64,000 nt of DNA from Nocardia cyriacigeorgica (GCF_005863245.1 NZ_VBUT01000003.1:558001-622000); one strand, 5' to 3'; shown: positions 16,393-25,814, counted from the first letter of the stretch. Notes: a model not told the origin generated them from the sequence alone. Translations and numbers: made by a program.

Positions 16393-18195
16393 TCAGACCG
16401 CCTGGACGCGGAGATGACAGACCAGGGTGTCGCTCATCCGTCGCAGGGTGCGTTCGAGTTCGTCGCTGCGATGGCTGGGTAGCACCCGATCCCAGCCGGC
16501 GGGCGGATCGACCTCGGCAACGACCACGATCTTGCGCCGGTCCGGGTAGGTCGTGCGCAGGTAGCGGGCGACCGGACCGCCGACGGTGGCGTCGTCATCG
16601 GGGAGCAGCACCAACGGCACCCGCGGATGCCAGTTCTCCCAGGCGGCGCCGAATTCCTCGGGCCGTTCGTCGTCCAGGCAGACGTGCACCGCCACCACTT
16701 CGCTACTCAGCGACAGCGCCGTCGACAACGCCTCGCAGGTCAGTCCCGACACGCCCGCCACGGGCACCACGACGACTGCCGCACCCGGCTGCGGGGCGGG
16801 TGGCACGGCGTCCGCGCGGCGGTGGGCACCCATGCGCCGGTACGCGCGCCGCACCCGCCGCATGCCGAACACCAGCGCGGCCAGCACCACGATGATCAGC
16901 CAGGCGCCCTCCCGGAACTTCATCGCCGTCGTTACCGCGGCCGCCGTCGCGGTGGTTACGGCACCGAATCCGTTGAGCGCCAACAGCAGTCGCCGACGCG
17001 GTGCCCGCGGGTTCGTCCACCAGTGCCGCACCAGACCCGCCTGCGCGAGGGTGAAGCCGACGAACACCCCGATCGCGAACAGTGGCACCAGGGCGTTCAT
17101 GTTCCCACCCGATCCGATCAGCAGCACCGCCGCGCAGATGCCGAGGGTGAGCACCCCGTAGCGGTACACCCGGCGCGGCGAGCTGACCGCGAACCGGTGC
17201 GGCAGGCAATTGTCGTCGGCGAGCAGCCGAGTCAACGTCGGCAGCCCGCCATAGGAGGTGTTGGCAGCCAGCGCCAGCAGGACAACGGTGGCGAATTGCA
17301 CGATGTAGTAACCGATTCCGTGGCCGAGCGCCGCCTCGGTCAACTGCGACAGCACGGTGGTGCCCGCGACGGGGTGCACCGCGAACTTCTCGATCAGCAG
17401 CGCGAGCCCGATCAGCATCGTGCCCAGCAGCGCCCCCAACGCGACCTCGGCGCGCTGGGCCCGTCGGATACCGGGTGCGCGGAAGTTCGGCACCGCGTTC
17501 GCGATCGCCTCCACGCCCGTCAGCGCCGCGCATCCGCTGGAGAACGCCTTGAGCAGCAACAGAACTCCGACCGTCTGGATATCGGTGACCGCGGCCGCAC
17601 CGGTGGTGACGCTCGCCGGCTCCGAACGCAGCAGCCCCGCGACGATCACCGTGCAGATGCCCGCCACGAACACGATCGTCGGGATCATGAATGCCCGTGC
17701 GCTGTGGGTGATGCCGAGCAGATTCACCGCGGTGATGCCGATCAGCACCGCCAGGCACAACCACACGGTGTAGCCGTGCAGCGCCGGGAACGCCGACGTC
17801 AGCGCCGCCACCCCGGCCGCGATGGACACCGCGACGTTCAGCACGTAATCCACGATCAGCGAGGCCGCCGCGACCAGCGCCGCCCGGTCGCCCAGCTGCG
17901 CCTTGGCCACCGCGTAGGCGCCGCCGCCGTTCGGGAACACCGCGATGACCTGCCGATAGGAGGCGATGAGCACCGCGAGCAGTGCGGTGATCGCCAGGGT
18001 GACCGGCAGTGTCATCCCGAGCCCGGCCGCGCCAGCGGCGGCCAGCACCAGCACGATGGCCTCGGGGCCGTAGGAGACCGACGCCATGGCGTCGAGGGAG
18101 AGCCCGGACAAGCCGGTCGAAACGGTGAGTCCGCGGCGAGCGGCCGGTGGGTCCGCCGGCCGCACGGGCTCCGGCGACGGAAACACAGTTGTCAT
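16393..18195 (-). CDS. APC-superfamily permease with C-terminal soluble domain
   Basis: 600 aa. About 12 membrane segments begin at GLSLDAMASVSYGPEAIVLVL, an APC/KimA-like opening, with the unwound-helix glycines FPNGGGAYAVAKAQLG. After residue 470 a cytosolic domain with VPVAGVSGLTCEALSTALSL and a run of beta/alpha segments resembles a USP-like fold. KimA relatives take up potassium; others take amino acids, so the substrate is open. The ATG at 18195 is the start; the frame upstream to 18978 runs antisense through pdxT and is rejected. It is transcribed against its neighbours and divergently from pdxT, interrupting the pdxS-tesB-pdxT-yebC order. Confidence 0.8.
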   Translation of the reverse strand: MTTVFPSPEPVRPADPPAARRGLTVSTGLSGLSLDAMASVSYGPEAIVLVLAAAGAAGLGMTLPVTLAITALLAVLIASYRQVIAVFPNGGGAYAVAKAQLGDRAALVAAASLIVDYVLNVAVSIAAGVAALTSAFPALHGYTVWLCLAVLIGITAVNLLGITHSARAFMIPTIVFVAGICTVIVAGLLRSEPASVTTGAAAVTDIQTVGVLLLLKAFSSGCAALTGVEAIANAVPNFRAPGIRRAQRAEVALGALLGTMLIGLALLIEKFAVHPVAGTTVLSQLTEAALGHGIGYYIVQFATVVLLALAANTSYGGLPTLTRLLADDNCLPHRFAVSSPRRVYRYGVLTLGICAAVLLIGSGGNMNALVPLFAIGVFVGFTLAQAGLVRHWWTNPRAPRRRLLLALNGFGAVTTATAAAVTTAMKFREGAWLIIVVLAALVFGMRRVRRAYRRMGAHRRADAVPPAPQPGAAVVVVPVAGVSGLTCEALSTALSLSSEVVAVHVCLDDERPEEFGAAWENWHPRVPLVLLPDDDATVGGPVARYLRTTYPDRRKIVVVAEVDPPAGWDRVLPSHRSDELERTLRRMSDTLVCHLRVQAV

Positions 18196-18288
18196 GTCAG
18201 TGAGTGTCGAGCCGTGCGCGGGGATCAGCGGCACGGCTTGACGCAATGTTGACGGCGACCGTGAGCAGGCCCACACCCCGGCCCCTCG

Positions 18289-18294
18289 TAAGCT
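18289..18294 (+). promoter_or_regulatory. -10 box of pdxT, leaderless spacing
   Basis: TAAGCT ends 7 bases before the GTG of pdxT. As there is no SD sequence before that GTG, a leaderless transcript is likely. Confidence 0.45.
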
Positions 18295-18301
18295 GTGCGG
18301 A

Positions 18302-18955
18302 GTGAACCTTTCAGCGGTCGCCGCCCCCGCGGCGCAGACCTCCGCGAGTGAGAGCGCACAGCCGACCATCGGCGTGCTCGCCCTGCAGGGCGATGTCCGC
18401 GAACACGTGACGGCGCTGGAGCGCTGCGGTGCCAGGCCGACGCTGGTGCGCCGGGTCGAGGAATTGGCCGCCGTGGACGGGCTGGTGCTGCCCGGTGGTG
18501 AATCCACCGCTATCAGCAAACTGCTCGAGGTGTTCGACCTGCTGGAACCGCTGCGCGCGCGGTTGCGTGACGGTCTGCCCGCCTTCGGGTCCTGCGCGGG
18601 CATGATCCTGCTCGCCGACGAGGTGCTCGACACCCGGCCCGACGCCAAACATCTGTCCGGCATCGATATGACGGTGCGGCGCAATGCCTTCGGCCGCCAG
18701 GTCGATTCCTTCGAAACCGATCTGGAGTTCGCCGGACTCGACGGCGGCCCGATGCGCGCGGTGTTCATCCGGGCGCCGTGGGTCGAGCGGGTCGGTGACG
18801 GCGTCGAGGTGCTGGCCCGGGTGCCGAGCGGTCCGGCCGCGGGCAAGATCGTCGCCGTGCGCCAGCGCAATGTGCTGGCTACGTCGTTCCACCCGGAAGT
18901 CACCGGGGATCTGCGGGTGCACCGCCTGTTCGTCGACCTGGTCCGCACCGTCTGA
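18302..18955 (+). CDS. pdxT: Pyridoxal 5'-phosphate synthase glutaminase subunit
   Basis: 217 aa, class I glutamine amidotransferase that feeds ammonia to PdxS. The nucleophile is in [11 protein letters not shown], the oxyanion region in [14 protein letters not shown], and the His-Glu pair in SFHPEVTGD. There is an about 22-residue extra N-terminus before [13 protein letters not shown], compared with typical 190-aa homologues; an alternative later start is not obvious. Divergent from the permease with 106 bases between. Confidence 0.95.
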   Translation: MNLSAVAAPAAQTSASESAQPTIGVLALQGDVREHVTALERCGARPTLVRRVEELAAVDGLVLPGGESTAISKLLEVFDLLEPLRARLRDGLPAFGSCAGMILLADEVLDTRPDAKHLSGIDMTVRRNAFGRQVDSFETDLEFAGLDGGPMRAVFIRAPWVERVGDGVEVLARVPSGPAAGKIVAVRQRNVLATSFHPEVTGDLRVHRLFVDLVRTV

Positions 18956-19118
18956 CCCGCTCGAGCCGACAGGCGCACCCCTAGGAATGGGCACCGCGTG
19001 ATCTGGGCCGCCCCGCCCGTGGCCGTGGACCCGCCGAGTAGGCTGGGGAAGTTGTCCGCCCGGCCATGCCGGTACCGTAGACGACCACACGTGCCATCGA
19101 CCTGAAGGAAGTAGGGGA

Positions 19119-19871
19119 ATGAGCGGCCACTCCAAATGGGCCACCACCAAGCACAAGAAGGCGGCGATCGACGCGAAGCGCGGCAAGCTCTTCGCCAAGT
19201 TGATCAAGAACATCGAGGTGGCGGCCCGGACGGGTGGCAGTGACCCGGATGGCAACCCGACCCTGTACGACGCCATCCAGAAGGCGAAGAAGTCGTCGGT
19301 TCCCAACGACAACATCGAGCGCGCCCGCAAGCGCGGCGGCGGCGAGGAAGCCGGCGGCGCCGACTGGCAGACCATCATGTACGAGGGCTACGGCCCCAAC
19401 GGTGTCGCCGTGCTGATCGAATGCCTCACCGACAACCGCAACCGCGCCGCCGGTGAGGTGCGCGTCGCGATGACCCGCAACGGCGGCAATATGGCCGACC
19501 CGGGTTCGGTGGCGTACCTGTTCCACCGCAAGGGCATCGTCACCCTGGAGAAGAACGGCCTCACCGAGGACGACGTGCTGATGGCGGTGCTGGACGCCGG
19601 CGCCGAAGAGGTCAACGACCTGGGCGAATCCTTCGAGATCATCAGCGAACCCGGCGACCTGATCGCGGTGCGTTCGGCCCTGCAGGCGGCGGGCATCGAC
19701 TACGACTCCGCCGAGTCCGGCTTCCAGCCCTCGGTCAGTGTCGCGGTCGACGCCGACGGCGCCCGCAAGGTGTTCAAGCTGGTCGACGCCCTCGAAGACA
19801 GCGACGACGTGCAGAACGTCTACACCAACGTCGACGTCTCCGATGAGGTGCTCGCCGAGCTGGAAGACTAG
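19119..19871 (+). CDS. yebC: YebC/PmpR-family transcriptional or translation-associated regulator
   Basis: 250 aa. The hallmark N-terminus [20 protein letters not shown] and the region [20 protein letters not shown] are intact, so this is the standard family length. Family members are DNA-binding regulators in some bacteria and help ribosomes through proline stretches in others; which applies here cannot be told from sequence. GAAGGAAG lies ahead of the ATG. In M. tuberculosis the gene likewise follows pdxT. Confidence 0.95.
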   Translation: MSGHSKWATTKHKKAAIDAKRGKLFAKLIKNIEVAARTGGSDPDGNPTLYDAIQKAKKSSVPNDNIERARKRGGGEEAGGADWQTIMYEGYGPNGVAVLIECLTDNRNRAAGEVRVAMTRNGGNMADPGSVAYLFHRKGIVTLEKNGLTEDDVLMAVLDAGAEEVNDLGESFEIISEPGDLIAVRSALQAAGIDYDSAESGFQPSVSVAVDADGARKVFKLVDALEDSDDVQNVYTNVDVSDEVLAELED

Positions 19872-19903
19872 CCCGGCCGTTCGCCGGATCGGCGACAGTC
19901 TCC

Positions 19904-19938
19904 GAAGCCCCCGCGACGATGTCGTTGCGGGGGCTTTT
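19904..19938. terminator. Bidirectional terminator between yebC and marR
   Basis: A stem of about 15 bp built on AGCCCCCGC...GCGGGGGCT with the sequence TTTT on the plus-strand exit. It lies between two convergent genes and should serve both. Confidence 0.75.
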
Positions 19939-19958
19939 CGGTGTCCAGGCGCCGACCC

Positions 19959-20504
19959 TCACGCGTCCTTCGTGCGCCGATCGGTGGGTGCGGCCAGAGC
20001 TGTGACCTGCTGTTCCTCCTGCGCCCATGCGGCCAATCCGGCCAGAAACGCCGGCCGATCGGCTGGTTCCAATCGTGCGATGGCGCGCAGCAGCGCTGCC
20101 GAGCGCACCGCGAGGAACTGCTCGAAGACCGGCCTGACCGCCGCTGCGATCGACACCAGGGTGCGTCGGCGGTTGCGCGGGTCCTCCTCGCGCAGCACCA
20201 GATCCGCCCGCGCGAGATCGCCGACGAGCTGGCTGGCCGTCGACAGCGAGACGCCGAGGCGCCGGGCCAGATCGGTGACGCTCGCCGGTTCGCCCGCCAT
20301 CAGCTGCGTCAGCACCGCGCCGTGCCGCGGCCCGAGCCCATGGGTCTGGAATGTCGCGCGGAGCGCCTCCGGCATGTCGCCCTGCGCGCGCCGGAAGGAG
20401 GCCGAGATCAGCGGGACGTGACTGAGCGCGTCGAGTTCCTGGGCGGAGAGTCTGCGGCCCGGCGCGGCGGGGTCGTCGGCGAAGGGTGCGGCGGCGTCGG
20501 GCAT
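19959..20504 (-). CDS. MarR-family transcriptional regulator
   Basis: 181 aa. A winged helix with PASVTDLARRLGVSLSTASQLVGDLARADLVLREEDPRNRRRTLVSI shows the MarR DNA-recognition helix and the wing (EDPRNRR). It is divergent from the oxidoreductase gene at 20588 with an inverted repeat between them, so that gene is the likely target together with itself. No obvious redox cysteine is seen; the ligand is unknown. Confidence 0.88.
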   Translation of the reverse strand: MPDAAAPFADDPAAPGRRLSAQELDALSHVPLISASFRRAQGDMPEALRATFQTHGLGPRHGAVLTQLMAGEPASVTDLARRLGVSLSTASQLVGDLARADLVLREEDPRNRRRTLVSIAAAVRPVFEQFLAVRSAALLRAIARLEPADRPAFLAGLAAWAQEEQQVTALAAPTDRRTKDA

Positions 20505-20520
20505 GGGACCACTCTAGCAA

Positions 20521-20550
20521 TGTTCTGATATTCAAACTATTCTGAGAACA
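20521..20550. promoter_or_regulatory. Inverted repeat between marR and oxidoreductase gene
   Basis: TGTTCT and AGAACA form perfect 6-bp arms 18 bases apart in a markedly AT-rich intergenic segment. The repeat overlaps the likely divergent promoters. Assignment as the MarR operator is inference from position. Confidence 0.4.
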
Positions 20551-20587
20551 GAAGTTATTCGAGGTATTGATCAGGCGGGAGACGCTC

Positions 20588-21223
20588 ATGCGAATCACGG
20601 TTCTCGGTGCGACCGGCGGAGTGGGGCGCCACCTCGTCCGGCAGGCGGTGGCCGACGGTCATCAGGTGACGGCAGTGGTGCGCGATCCCGATCGATTGCC
20701 GCATGAGCCGGATGATCGCCTGCGAGTGGTCCGAGGCAATGCGCTGGCCGCGGAATCGCTCACCGACGCGGTGGCGGGCGCGGACGCGGTGCTGTCGGGA
20801 ATCGGTGCGAACGGCCGCCGCGATCCGCTGCGCCCGGCCTCGACCTCGGCCACCGCGGTGGTGGACGCCATGCGCGCGGTGGGAGCGCGACGCCTCATCG
20901 TGGTGTCGGCGGGCACGCTCAATCGAACCGGGGCGGGTCAGCCGCTGCGGGTTCGAGCGGTCTCGGTGCCGTTGCGTGCGGTGCTGAAGGAGTTGTACGC
21001 CGATCTCGATCGGATGGAGGCGATCCTGGCCGATAGCGGCCTGGACTGGACGTCGGTGCGTCCGTCGAGGCTCACCGACGCGCCGGGCACGGGCCGGATC
21101 CGGCGCATCGTCGACGGCGGCCCGGCCGGGCTGAGCATCCCGCGCGCCGATGTCGCCCGCGCGATGCTCGACTGCATACCCGATGCGTCGACCATCGGGT
21201 ATGCCGTCGGCGTCAGTAGCTGA
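20588..21223 (+). CDS. NAD(P)-binding oxidoreductase of the NmrA/atypical SDR type
   Basis: 211 aa. The Rossmann motif is ITVLGATGGVGRHLVRQA (GxTGxxG) at the extreme N-terminus, then VTAVVRDPDRL, a second strand suited to NADP binding. SAGTLNRTG and DWTSVRPSRLTD match flavin-reductase-like/NmrA short-chain proteins that lack the classical YxxxK triad. Chosen start is the ATG at 20588 (GGGAG ahead) rather than 20567. Probably repressed by the divergent MarR protein. The substrate is unknown. Confidence 0.8.
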   Translation: MRITVLGATGGVGRHLVRQAVADGHQVTAVVRDPDRLPHEPDDRLRVVRGNALAAESLTDAVAGADAVLSGIGANGRRDPLRPASTSATAVVDAMRAVGARRLIVVSAGTLNRTGAGQPLRVRAVSVPLRAVLKELYADLDRMEAILADSGLDWTSVRPSRLTDAPGTGRIRRIVDGGPAGLSIPRADVARAMLDCIPDASTIGYAVGVSS

Positions 21224-21237
21224 ACAGCCCGGGCTGC

Positions 21238-21741
21238 TCAGCCGATCTGCTGTTCGTAGTAGGCCTTCATCGCCGGGTAGTAGTCGTCGAAATCGGGGTG
21301 GCCGGTGTTCGCGCGGGCCGCACCGAGCATGTCCAGGTAGAACTCCCAGCCCGGCCCGACCTGCGGGGCCTGCGCGACTTCGTCCTCGCTGCGCAGGTGG
21401 TGGGTGAAGCGCAGCTCGGTGGTGCCGTCGGTCTCGGTGAGTTCGACGTCGAGGAACCAGGATCCGGCCTCGTCCTCGGCGGAGACACCGAGGCGGTGCG
21501 GTGGTTCGCAGGTATCGATGCGCATATCCATCCACGGCTGCTCGTCTTCGAAGGCCATCTGCACCTTGATCGTCTTGCCGGGGCCCGCATCGCCCTGCCA
21601 CGGACCGAACCAGCGCGCGGTGCGGTCGGATTCGGTGATGCTGGCCCACACGTCCTCGATCGGTGCCCGGTAGGTGCGGGTCAGCACCAGGTCGCGCCCG
21701 GTCGGCGCGGGAAAGAGTCGTCCGGTGGGGCTGGGGGTCAT
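21238..21741 (-). CDS. SRPBCC (AHSA1-like) domain protein
   Basis: 167 aa, single START/Bet v1-like fold. LVLTRTYRAPIEDVWASITESDRTARWFGPW is the family opening, and GWEFYLDMLGAA lies near the end. Such proteins are often encoded after an ArsR repressor in actinobacteria; they bind hydrophobic ligands or act in detoxification. The ATG overlaps the ArsR stop by four bases, so the two form one operon reading leftward. Confidence 0.85.
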   Translation of the reverse strand: MTPSPTGRLFPAPTGRDLVLTRTYRAPIEDVWASITESDRTARWFGPWQGDAGPGKTIKVQMAFEDEQPWMDMRIDTCEPPHRLGVSAEDEAGSWFLDVELTETDGTTELRFTHHLRSEDEVAQAPQVGPGWEFYLDMLGAARANTGHPDFDDYYPAMKAYYEQQIG

Positions 21742-22115
21742 GCGGTGTTCTCCTGTGTCGTCGTGTGGTCCGCCGCGGTCGCGCCGTCTGCGGTCCGGCG
21801 TTCCCGCCTGGTCCGGTAGACCTCGGTATCGAGTGCGTCGAGGTGGCGTTCCCACCCGGCGGGCTCGGCGAATCCGGCCAGCCAGCGGGTGAGGTCCTCG
21901 AACGGTGCGGTGTCGAGCCGGTAGTAGCGCTGCCTGCCCACGAGTTCGTCGTGGACCAGGCCGCTGCCGCGCAGGACGCGTAGATGTCTGCTGATCGCCG
22001 GCCTGCTGATGGGGAAGTGCCCGGCGATCTCTCCGGCGGTGAGCCTGGTGCCGCGCAGCAGCTCCAGGATCTCCCGGCGTACCGGATCGGCGATCGCACT
22101 CGCCACCTCGTCCAT
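21738..22115 (-). CDS. ArsR/SmtB-family regulator
   Basis: 125 aa. Winged helix: IADPVRREILELLRGTRLTAGEIAGHFPISRPAISRHLRVLRGSGLV, then a wing with VGRQRYYRLD. No cysteine cluster for metal binding is visible, so this belongs to the non-metal group that partners SRPBCC genes. A perfect palindrome lies 10 bases upstream of its start and is its probable operator, which makes the operon autoregulated. Confidence 0.9.
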   Translation of the reverse strand: MDEVASAIADPVRREILELLRGTRLTAGEIAGHFPISRPAISRHLRVLRGSGLVHDELVGRQRYYRLDTAPFEDLTRWLAGFAEPAGWERHLDALDTEVYRTRRERRTADGATAADHTTTQENTA

Positions 22116-22124
22116 GGGAAAAGT

Positions 22125-22140
22125 GTAACCATGTGGTTAC
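22125..22140. promoter_or_regulatory. Operator of the ArsR-SRPBCC operon
   Basis: GTAACCATGTGGTTAC is a perfect inverted repeat GTAACC-ATGT-GGTTAC placed immediately upstream of the arsR start. Its size and position suit an ArsR dimer. Confidence 0.6.
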
Positions 22141-22227
22141 GTATTTGTCCATCGGCGGACCCGGTGGAACAGCGAGGTAGTGGGCGGCGGCCCGATCAGT
22201 GCCGCCGCCCGAACGGATGCCGCGAGA

Positions 22228-22434
22228 TCACTCCGCGATTTCGGTGCGGTCGCTCCAGGCGTAGACCGGCAGCCGGCCCTCGGGCGTGTCCTGCTCGCGC
22301 CCGGTGGTCTTGAAGTGTTCGTAGCCGCCCTTGAACGGGATCTTCAGCTCGAAACCCGGCGGAGTGATCGGCACGATTCGTGCGGGCAGGTCCTGTGGGC
22401 CGCCCTCGAGGACAGCCTTGGCGCCAATGCTCAT
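22228..22434 (-). CDS. DUF5988-like small protein
   Basis: 68 aa. The sequence [14 protein letters not shown], a GYEHF motif and the ending [14 protein letters not shown] fit a small actinobacterial family I recall as DUF5988, of unknown function. No signal peptide or membrane segment. ATG at 22434. It is divergent from the macro-domain gene. Confidence 0.7.
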   Translation of the reverse strand: MSIGAKAVLEGGPQDLPARIVPITPPGFELKIPFKGGYEHFKTTGREQDTPEGRLPVYAWSDRTEIAE

Positions 22435-22581
22435 CCTCGGATGGTAGAAGCGACGGGGCTGTGTGTGCGGGACATTCGCCAGGGGTATGCGCATCGGTTT
22501 GCCAACGATGTGCCGCGCGGCGTCGGCGGCGCCGGCCGGAAAGCGGTGGCGTGGCCACGGTCCGCCGAAGAGAATCGAGGC

Positions 22582-23094
22582 ATGGTCGAGGTGCGGCTCG
22601 TACGCGGTGACATCACCGAACAGGACGTCGACGCGGTGGTCAACGCCGCGAATTCGTCGTTGCTCGGCGGCGGGGGAGTCGATGGAGCCATCCACCGGCG
22701 CGGCGGTCCGGCCATCCTGGCCGAATGCCGGGAACTGCGAGCGTCGCGATACGGCAAGGGGCTGCCGACCGGTCAGGCGGTGGCGACCACGGCCGGAAAC
22801 CTCCCGGCCCGCTGGGTCATCCACACCGTCGGCCCGGTCTGGTCGGCCGGACAGGACCGTTCCGAGCTGCTGGCCTCCTGCTATCGCGAATCGCTTCGGG
22901 TCGCCGACGAACTCGGCGCCCGCACCGTCGCGTTCCCGGCGATCTCGACGGGCATCTACGGCTGGCCGATCGACGACGGCGCCCGCATCGCCGTCGAAAC
23001 CGTCACCGGTGCGGACACTTCGGTACGCGAGGTTCGTTTCGTCCTGTTCGACGAGCGCGCCTACGCCGCCTTCGCCGCCCACGCGCCCGGCTGA
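22582..23094 (+). CDS. Macro-domain protein (O-acetyl-ADP-ribose deacetylase type)
   Basis: 170 aa. [20 protein letters not shown] followed by [17 protein letters not shown] is the ADP-ribose-binding core of the MacroD/YmdB class, with the catalytic Asn-Asn-Gly-Asp set in place, and [12 protein letters not shown] is the phosphate-binding loop. It removes acetyl from O-acetyl-ADP-ribose or ADP-ribose from acidic residues. The ATG at 22582 begins at the domain edge; the frame upstream overlaps the divergent gene and is not used. Confidence 0.92.
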   Translation: MVEVRLVRGDITEQDVDAVVNAANSSLLGGGGVDGAIHRRGGPAILAECRELRASRYGKGLPTGQAVATTAGNLPARWVIHTVGPVWSAGQDRSELLASCYRESLRVADELGARTVAFPAISTGIYGWPIDDGARIAVETVTGADTSVREVRFVLFDERAYAAFAAHAPG

Positions 23095-23262
23095 CCGCCT
23101 CACAACCCGTCGAGATCAGGGCGCAGACCGGACTCGGCGGACGAACGGATCGACGCCGCCGGGCCCGACTAGTAGCGTGCTGGAAGATCGGCTTTGTCAT
23201 TCGGGACCTTCATCGTCGGCGCCCGCGCGGGTGACCGGTATCCGTCAGGGAAAGGCAGGGCA

Positions 23263-24126
23263 ATGACCGCAACCATCGGCAAGGTCACCGTGCTCGGCAC
23301 GGGCGTGCTCGGTTCGCAGATCGCTTTCCAGACCGCCTACAGCGGCTTCGACGTGGTCGCCTACGACATCGACGACGCGGCGCTCGACAAGGCGGCCGGC
23401 CGGTTCGACGAGCTGGTGCAGACCTACCGCCGCGAGGTGGCGGGCGCGGCCGACGGCAAGGCCGAGGCCGCGCGCTCCCGGATCCGGCTCACCGCCGATC
23501 TCGCCGACGCCGCCGGGGAAGCCGATCTGATCATCGAGGCGATCCCCGAGGTGCTGAAGATCAAGGTCGATACCTACACCGAGCTGGGCACGCTGGCCCC
23601 ACCGGAGACGATCTTCGCCACCAACTCCTCCACCCTGCTGCCCAGCGATATGAAAGACGCCACCGGCCGCCCCGACCGCTTCCTGGCCCTGCATTTCGCC
23701 AACCGGGTCTGGGCGTTCAACACCGCCGAGGTGATGGGCACCGCCGACACCGATCCCGAGGTGTTCCGCACCGTCGTGCAGTTCGCGAAGGACATCGGCA
23801 TGGTGCCGATCGAGCTGCACAAGGAAAAGGCCGGTTACGTGCTGAATTCGCTGCTGGTGCCGTTCCTGAACGCGGCGGGCGAACTGGTCGCCGACGGCTA
23901 CGCCGAACCGGAGACCGTCGACAAGACGTGGAAAATCGCCACCGGCGCACCCATGGGGCCGTTCCAGATCTTCGACATCATCGGCCTCACCACCCCGTAC
24001 AACATCTCCGTGCACGGCGACGCGGCCGCCCAGCGTTTCGCGGCGTTCCTGAAGGAGAACTACATCGATAAGGGCAAGCTCGGCGTGGCCACCGGCGAGG
24101 GTTTCTACAAGTACCCGAGCGAGTGA
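23263..24126 (+). CDS. 3-hydroxyacyl-CoA dehydrogenase
   Basis: 287 aa. NAD-binding motif VTVLGTGVLGSQIAFQTAYSG, catalytic region FLALHFANRVW, and C-terminal domain with EKAGYVLNSLLVPFLNAAGEL. It oxidises 3-hydroxyacyl-CoA (for example hydroxybutyryl-CoA) in fatty-acid or butanoate metabolism. The ATG follows an AAAGGCAGGG sequence. It is not in an obvious operon. Confidence 0.9.
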   Translation: MTATIGKVTVLGTGVLGSQIAFQTAYSGFDVVAYDIDDAALDKAAGRFDELVQTYRREVAGAADGKAEAARSRIRLTADLADAAGEADLIIEAIPEVLKIKVDTYTELGTLAPPETIFATNSSTLLPSDMKDATGRPDRFLALHFANRVWAFNTAEVMGTADTDPEVFRTVVQFAKDIGMVPIELHKEKAGYVLNSLLVPFLNAAGELVADGYAEPETVDKTWKIATGAPMGPFQIFDIIGLTTPYNISVHGDAAAQRFAAFLKENYIDKGKLGVATGEGFYKYPSE

Positions 24127-24420
24127 GCGCGGTTCCGCCTGCGGGCCGAGCGCCTGCGCCGCGGACGTGGCGAAGCTGAGAAATGCCTGATGAAGCGCTA
24201 TTTTGCGATCTGCGCCATAGTTGCCGAGCCCGTCGCGCGCCTACCCTGGCCGAGTGCTGAGCCCTATGGCGTCGTGGCGACGCGGGCCCGCGGTATCACC
24301 GCCGGGCCCGGGGCGAGCCGACCTGTTGCGCGCCGCCCCGGACCGCCGCTCGGGCGTCACCCATACCTGTGAGCGTCGTGGCGCCGGGCGACGGCGGCGA
24401 CCGGTGCCGGGAGCGGGCCG

Positions 24421-25719
24421 GTGAGCGCGGTGCCGGCCTGGTCGCTGGTGTCGGGTCCGCTTCCGGCGCTGCTGGTACTGGCAGCGATCGCGGGCCTGGC
24501 CTGGCTGCTCACCGGCCGCCGGACGCCCGGCTTCCGGACGGTCGCGGCGTGCGCGGCGGCGGCCGTGGTGATCACCGCAGGCGGTGCGTACCTGGTGCGC
24601 TCGGTCTTGCGTTTGATTCCCGATCCGCTGGGCGTGGGCGTCTACGGCAGCGTCGGCCTCGGCCTGTTCGTGATCCTGCTCGGTGCGGTGCTGGCATTCC
24701 GGTCACGCGGGGCGGCTCGCACGGCGGCGGTCGCGATCGCGGCGGCCGTCGTGGTCGCCGCCTGTGCCAATCAGGTCAACCTGATCTACGACGCCTACCC
24801 GACAGTCGGTGCCGCGCTGGGCGTCCAGCGCTGGAACGAGATCCCGTTCAGCGAGGTCACCCCGGCGCACGGGCTGCGCCCCGACCACGATCCGGTGGAA
24901 GCCGGCTGGACCGCACCGCCCGGACTTGCGGCCACGGGCCGGATCACCCACGCCGCGATACCGGGCACGGCCTCCGGATTCCACGCGCGCCCGGCCGAAA
25001 TCTACCTGCCGCCCGCATATTTCGCCGATCCGCGCCCACAGCTGCCCGTACTGATATTGCTGGCAGGCCAGCCCGGTAGCCCGCGCGACTGGGCCACCAG
25101 CGGCGGCCTGCCCGACACCATGGACGCCTTCGCCCGCGACCATCAGGGGCTGGCGCCGATCGTCGTGGTCGCCGACGGCACCGGCAGTACCTGGAACGAC
25201 CCGCTGTGCGCTGATGGCCCGCATGCCAAGGTGGCGACCTACCTGGCCACCGACGTCCCGAACTGGATCCGCGCGCACCTGTCCGTCGATCCCGATCCGC
25301 GGGCCTGGGCGGTCGGCGGGCTGTCCTACGGCGGAACCTGCGCACTGCAACTGGCGGCCGGGTTCCCGCAGGTCTACCCGACCTTCCTGGCCATGTCCGC
25401 GGAAGACGAGCTGAACCTCACCGACCGCGAACACACCCTGGGTGTCTTCGACGGCGACACCGCCGCCTATGCCCGCGCCAACCCGCACGACCTACTGGCC
25501 GGACAGCGCTACCCGGGCAGCGCGGGCGTCTTCGTGGTGGGCAACGACGACGCCGACACCCTGCCCGGTTCGCGCCGCGCCTATCAGGACGCCCGTGACG
25601 CGGGGATGGCCGTCGGTTACCTCGAACTGCCCGGCGGCCACGACTGGCGGGTCTGGTCGACCGGTCTGACCCGGGAGCTGCCATGGCTGGCCCAGCGTGT
25701 CGGCCTCATCTTGGGATAG
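24421..25719 (+). CDS. Membrane-anchored esterase (mycolyltransferase-like alpha/beta hydrolase)
   Basis: 432 aa. Four hydrophobic helices in residues 8-122 anchor it. The extracytoplasmic domain resembles the antigen-85/putative esterase family: IYLPPAYFADPRPQLPVLILLAG, nucleophile elbow GLSYGG and a late GGHDW that supplies the histidine. A role in cell-envelope lipid transfer is likely from the family but not shown. The GTG start has GGGAGCGGG ahead. The 294-base interval before it (24127-24420) shows no gene. Confidence 0.8.
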   Translation: MSAVPAWSLVSGPLPALLVLAAIAGLAWLLTGRRTPGFRTVAACAAAAVVITAGGAYLVRSVLRLIPDPLGVGVYGSVGLGLFVILLGAVLAFRSRGAARTAAVAIAAAVVVAACANQVNLIYDAYPTVGAALGVQRWNEIPFSEVTPAHGLRPDHDPVEAGWTAPPGLAATGRITHAAIPGTASGFHARPAEIYLPPAYFADPRPQLPVLILLAGQPGSPRDWATSGGLPDTMDAFARDHQGLAPIVVVADGTGSTWNDPLCADGPHAKVATYLATDVPNWIRAHLSVDPDPRAWAVGGLSYGGTCALQLAAGFPQVYPTFLAMSAEDELNLTDREHTLGVFDGDTAAYARANPHDLLAGQRYPGSAGVFVVGNDDADTLPGSRRAYQDARDAGMAVGYLELPGGHDWRVWSTGLTRELPWLAQRVGLILG

Positions 25720-25754
25720 CGACACCCCGGGCCAGCGGGCGATAGCCGAACCCG

Positions 25755-25800
25755 GCCGGGCGCCTCGGCCTCATCGCCGGATGAGGCCGAGGCGCCCGGC
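25755..25800. terminator. Bidirectional terminator between the esterase and vWA genes
   Basis: A perfect 20-bp stem (25755-25774 with 25781-25800) around a 6-base loop, between convergent genes. It is one of the strongest hairpins in the window. Confidence 0.85.
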
Positions 25801-25814
25801 TGCTACCGCATCGA

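Noticed and set aside
18196..18978. N-terminal extension of the permease frame (861-codon reading)
   Set aside because: It lies antisense to pdxT; the hydrophobic APC start is just after the ATG at 18195.
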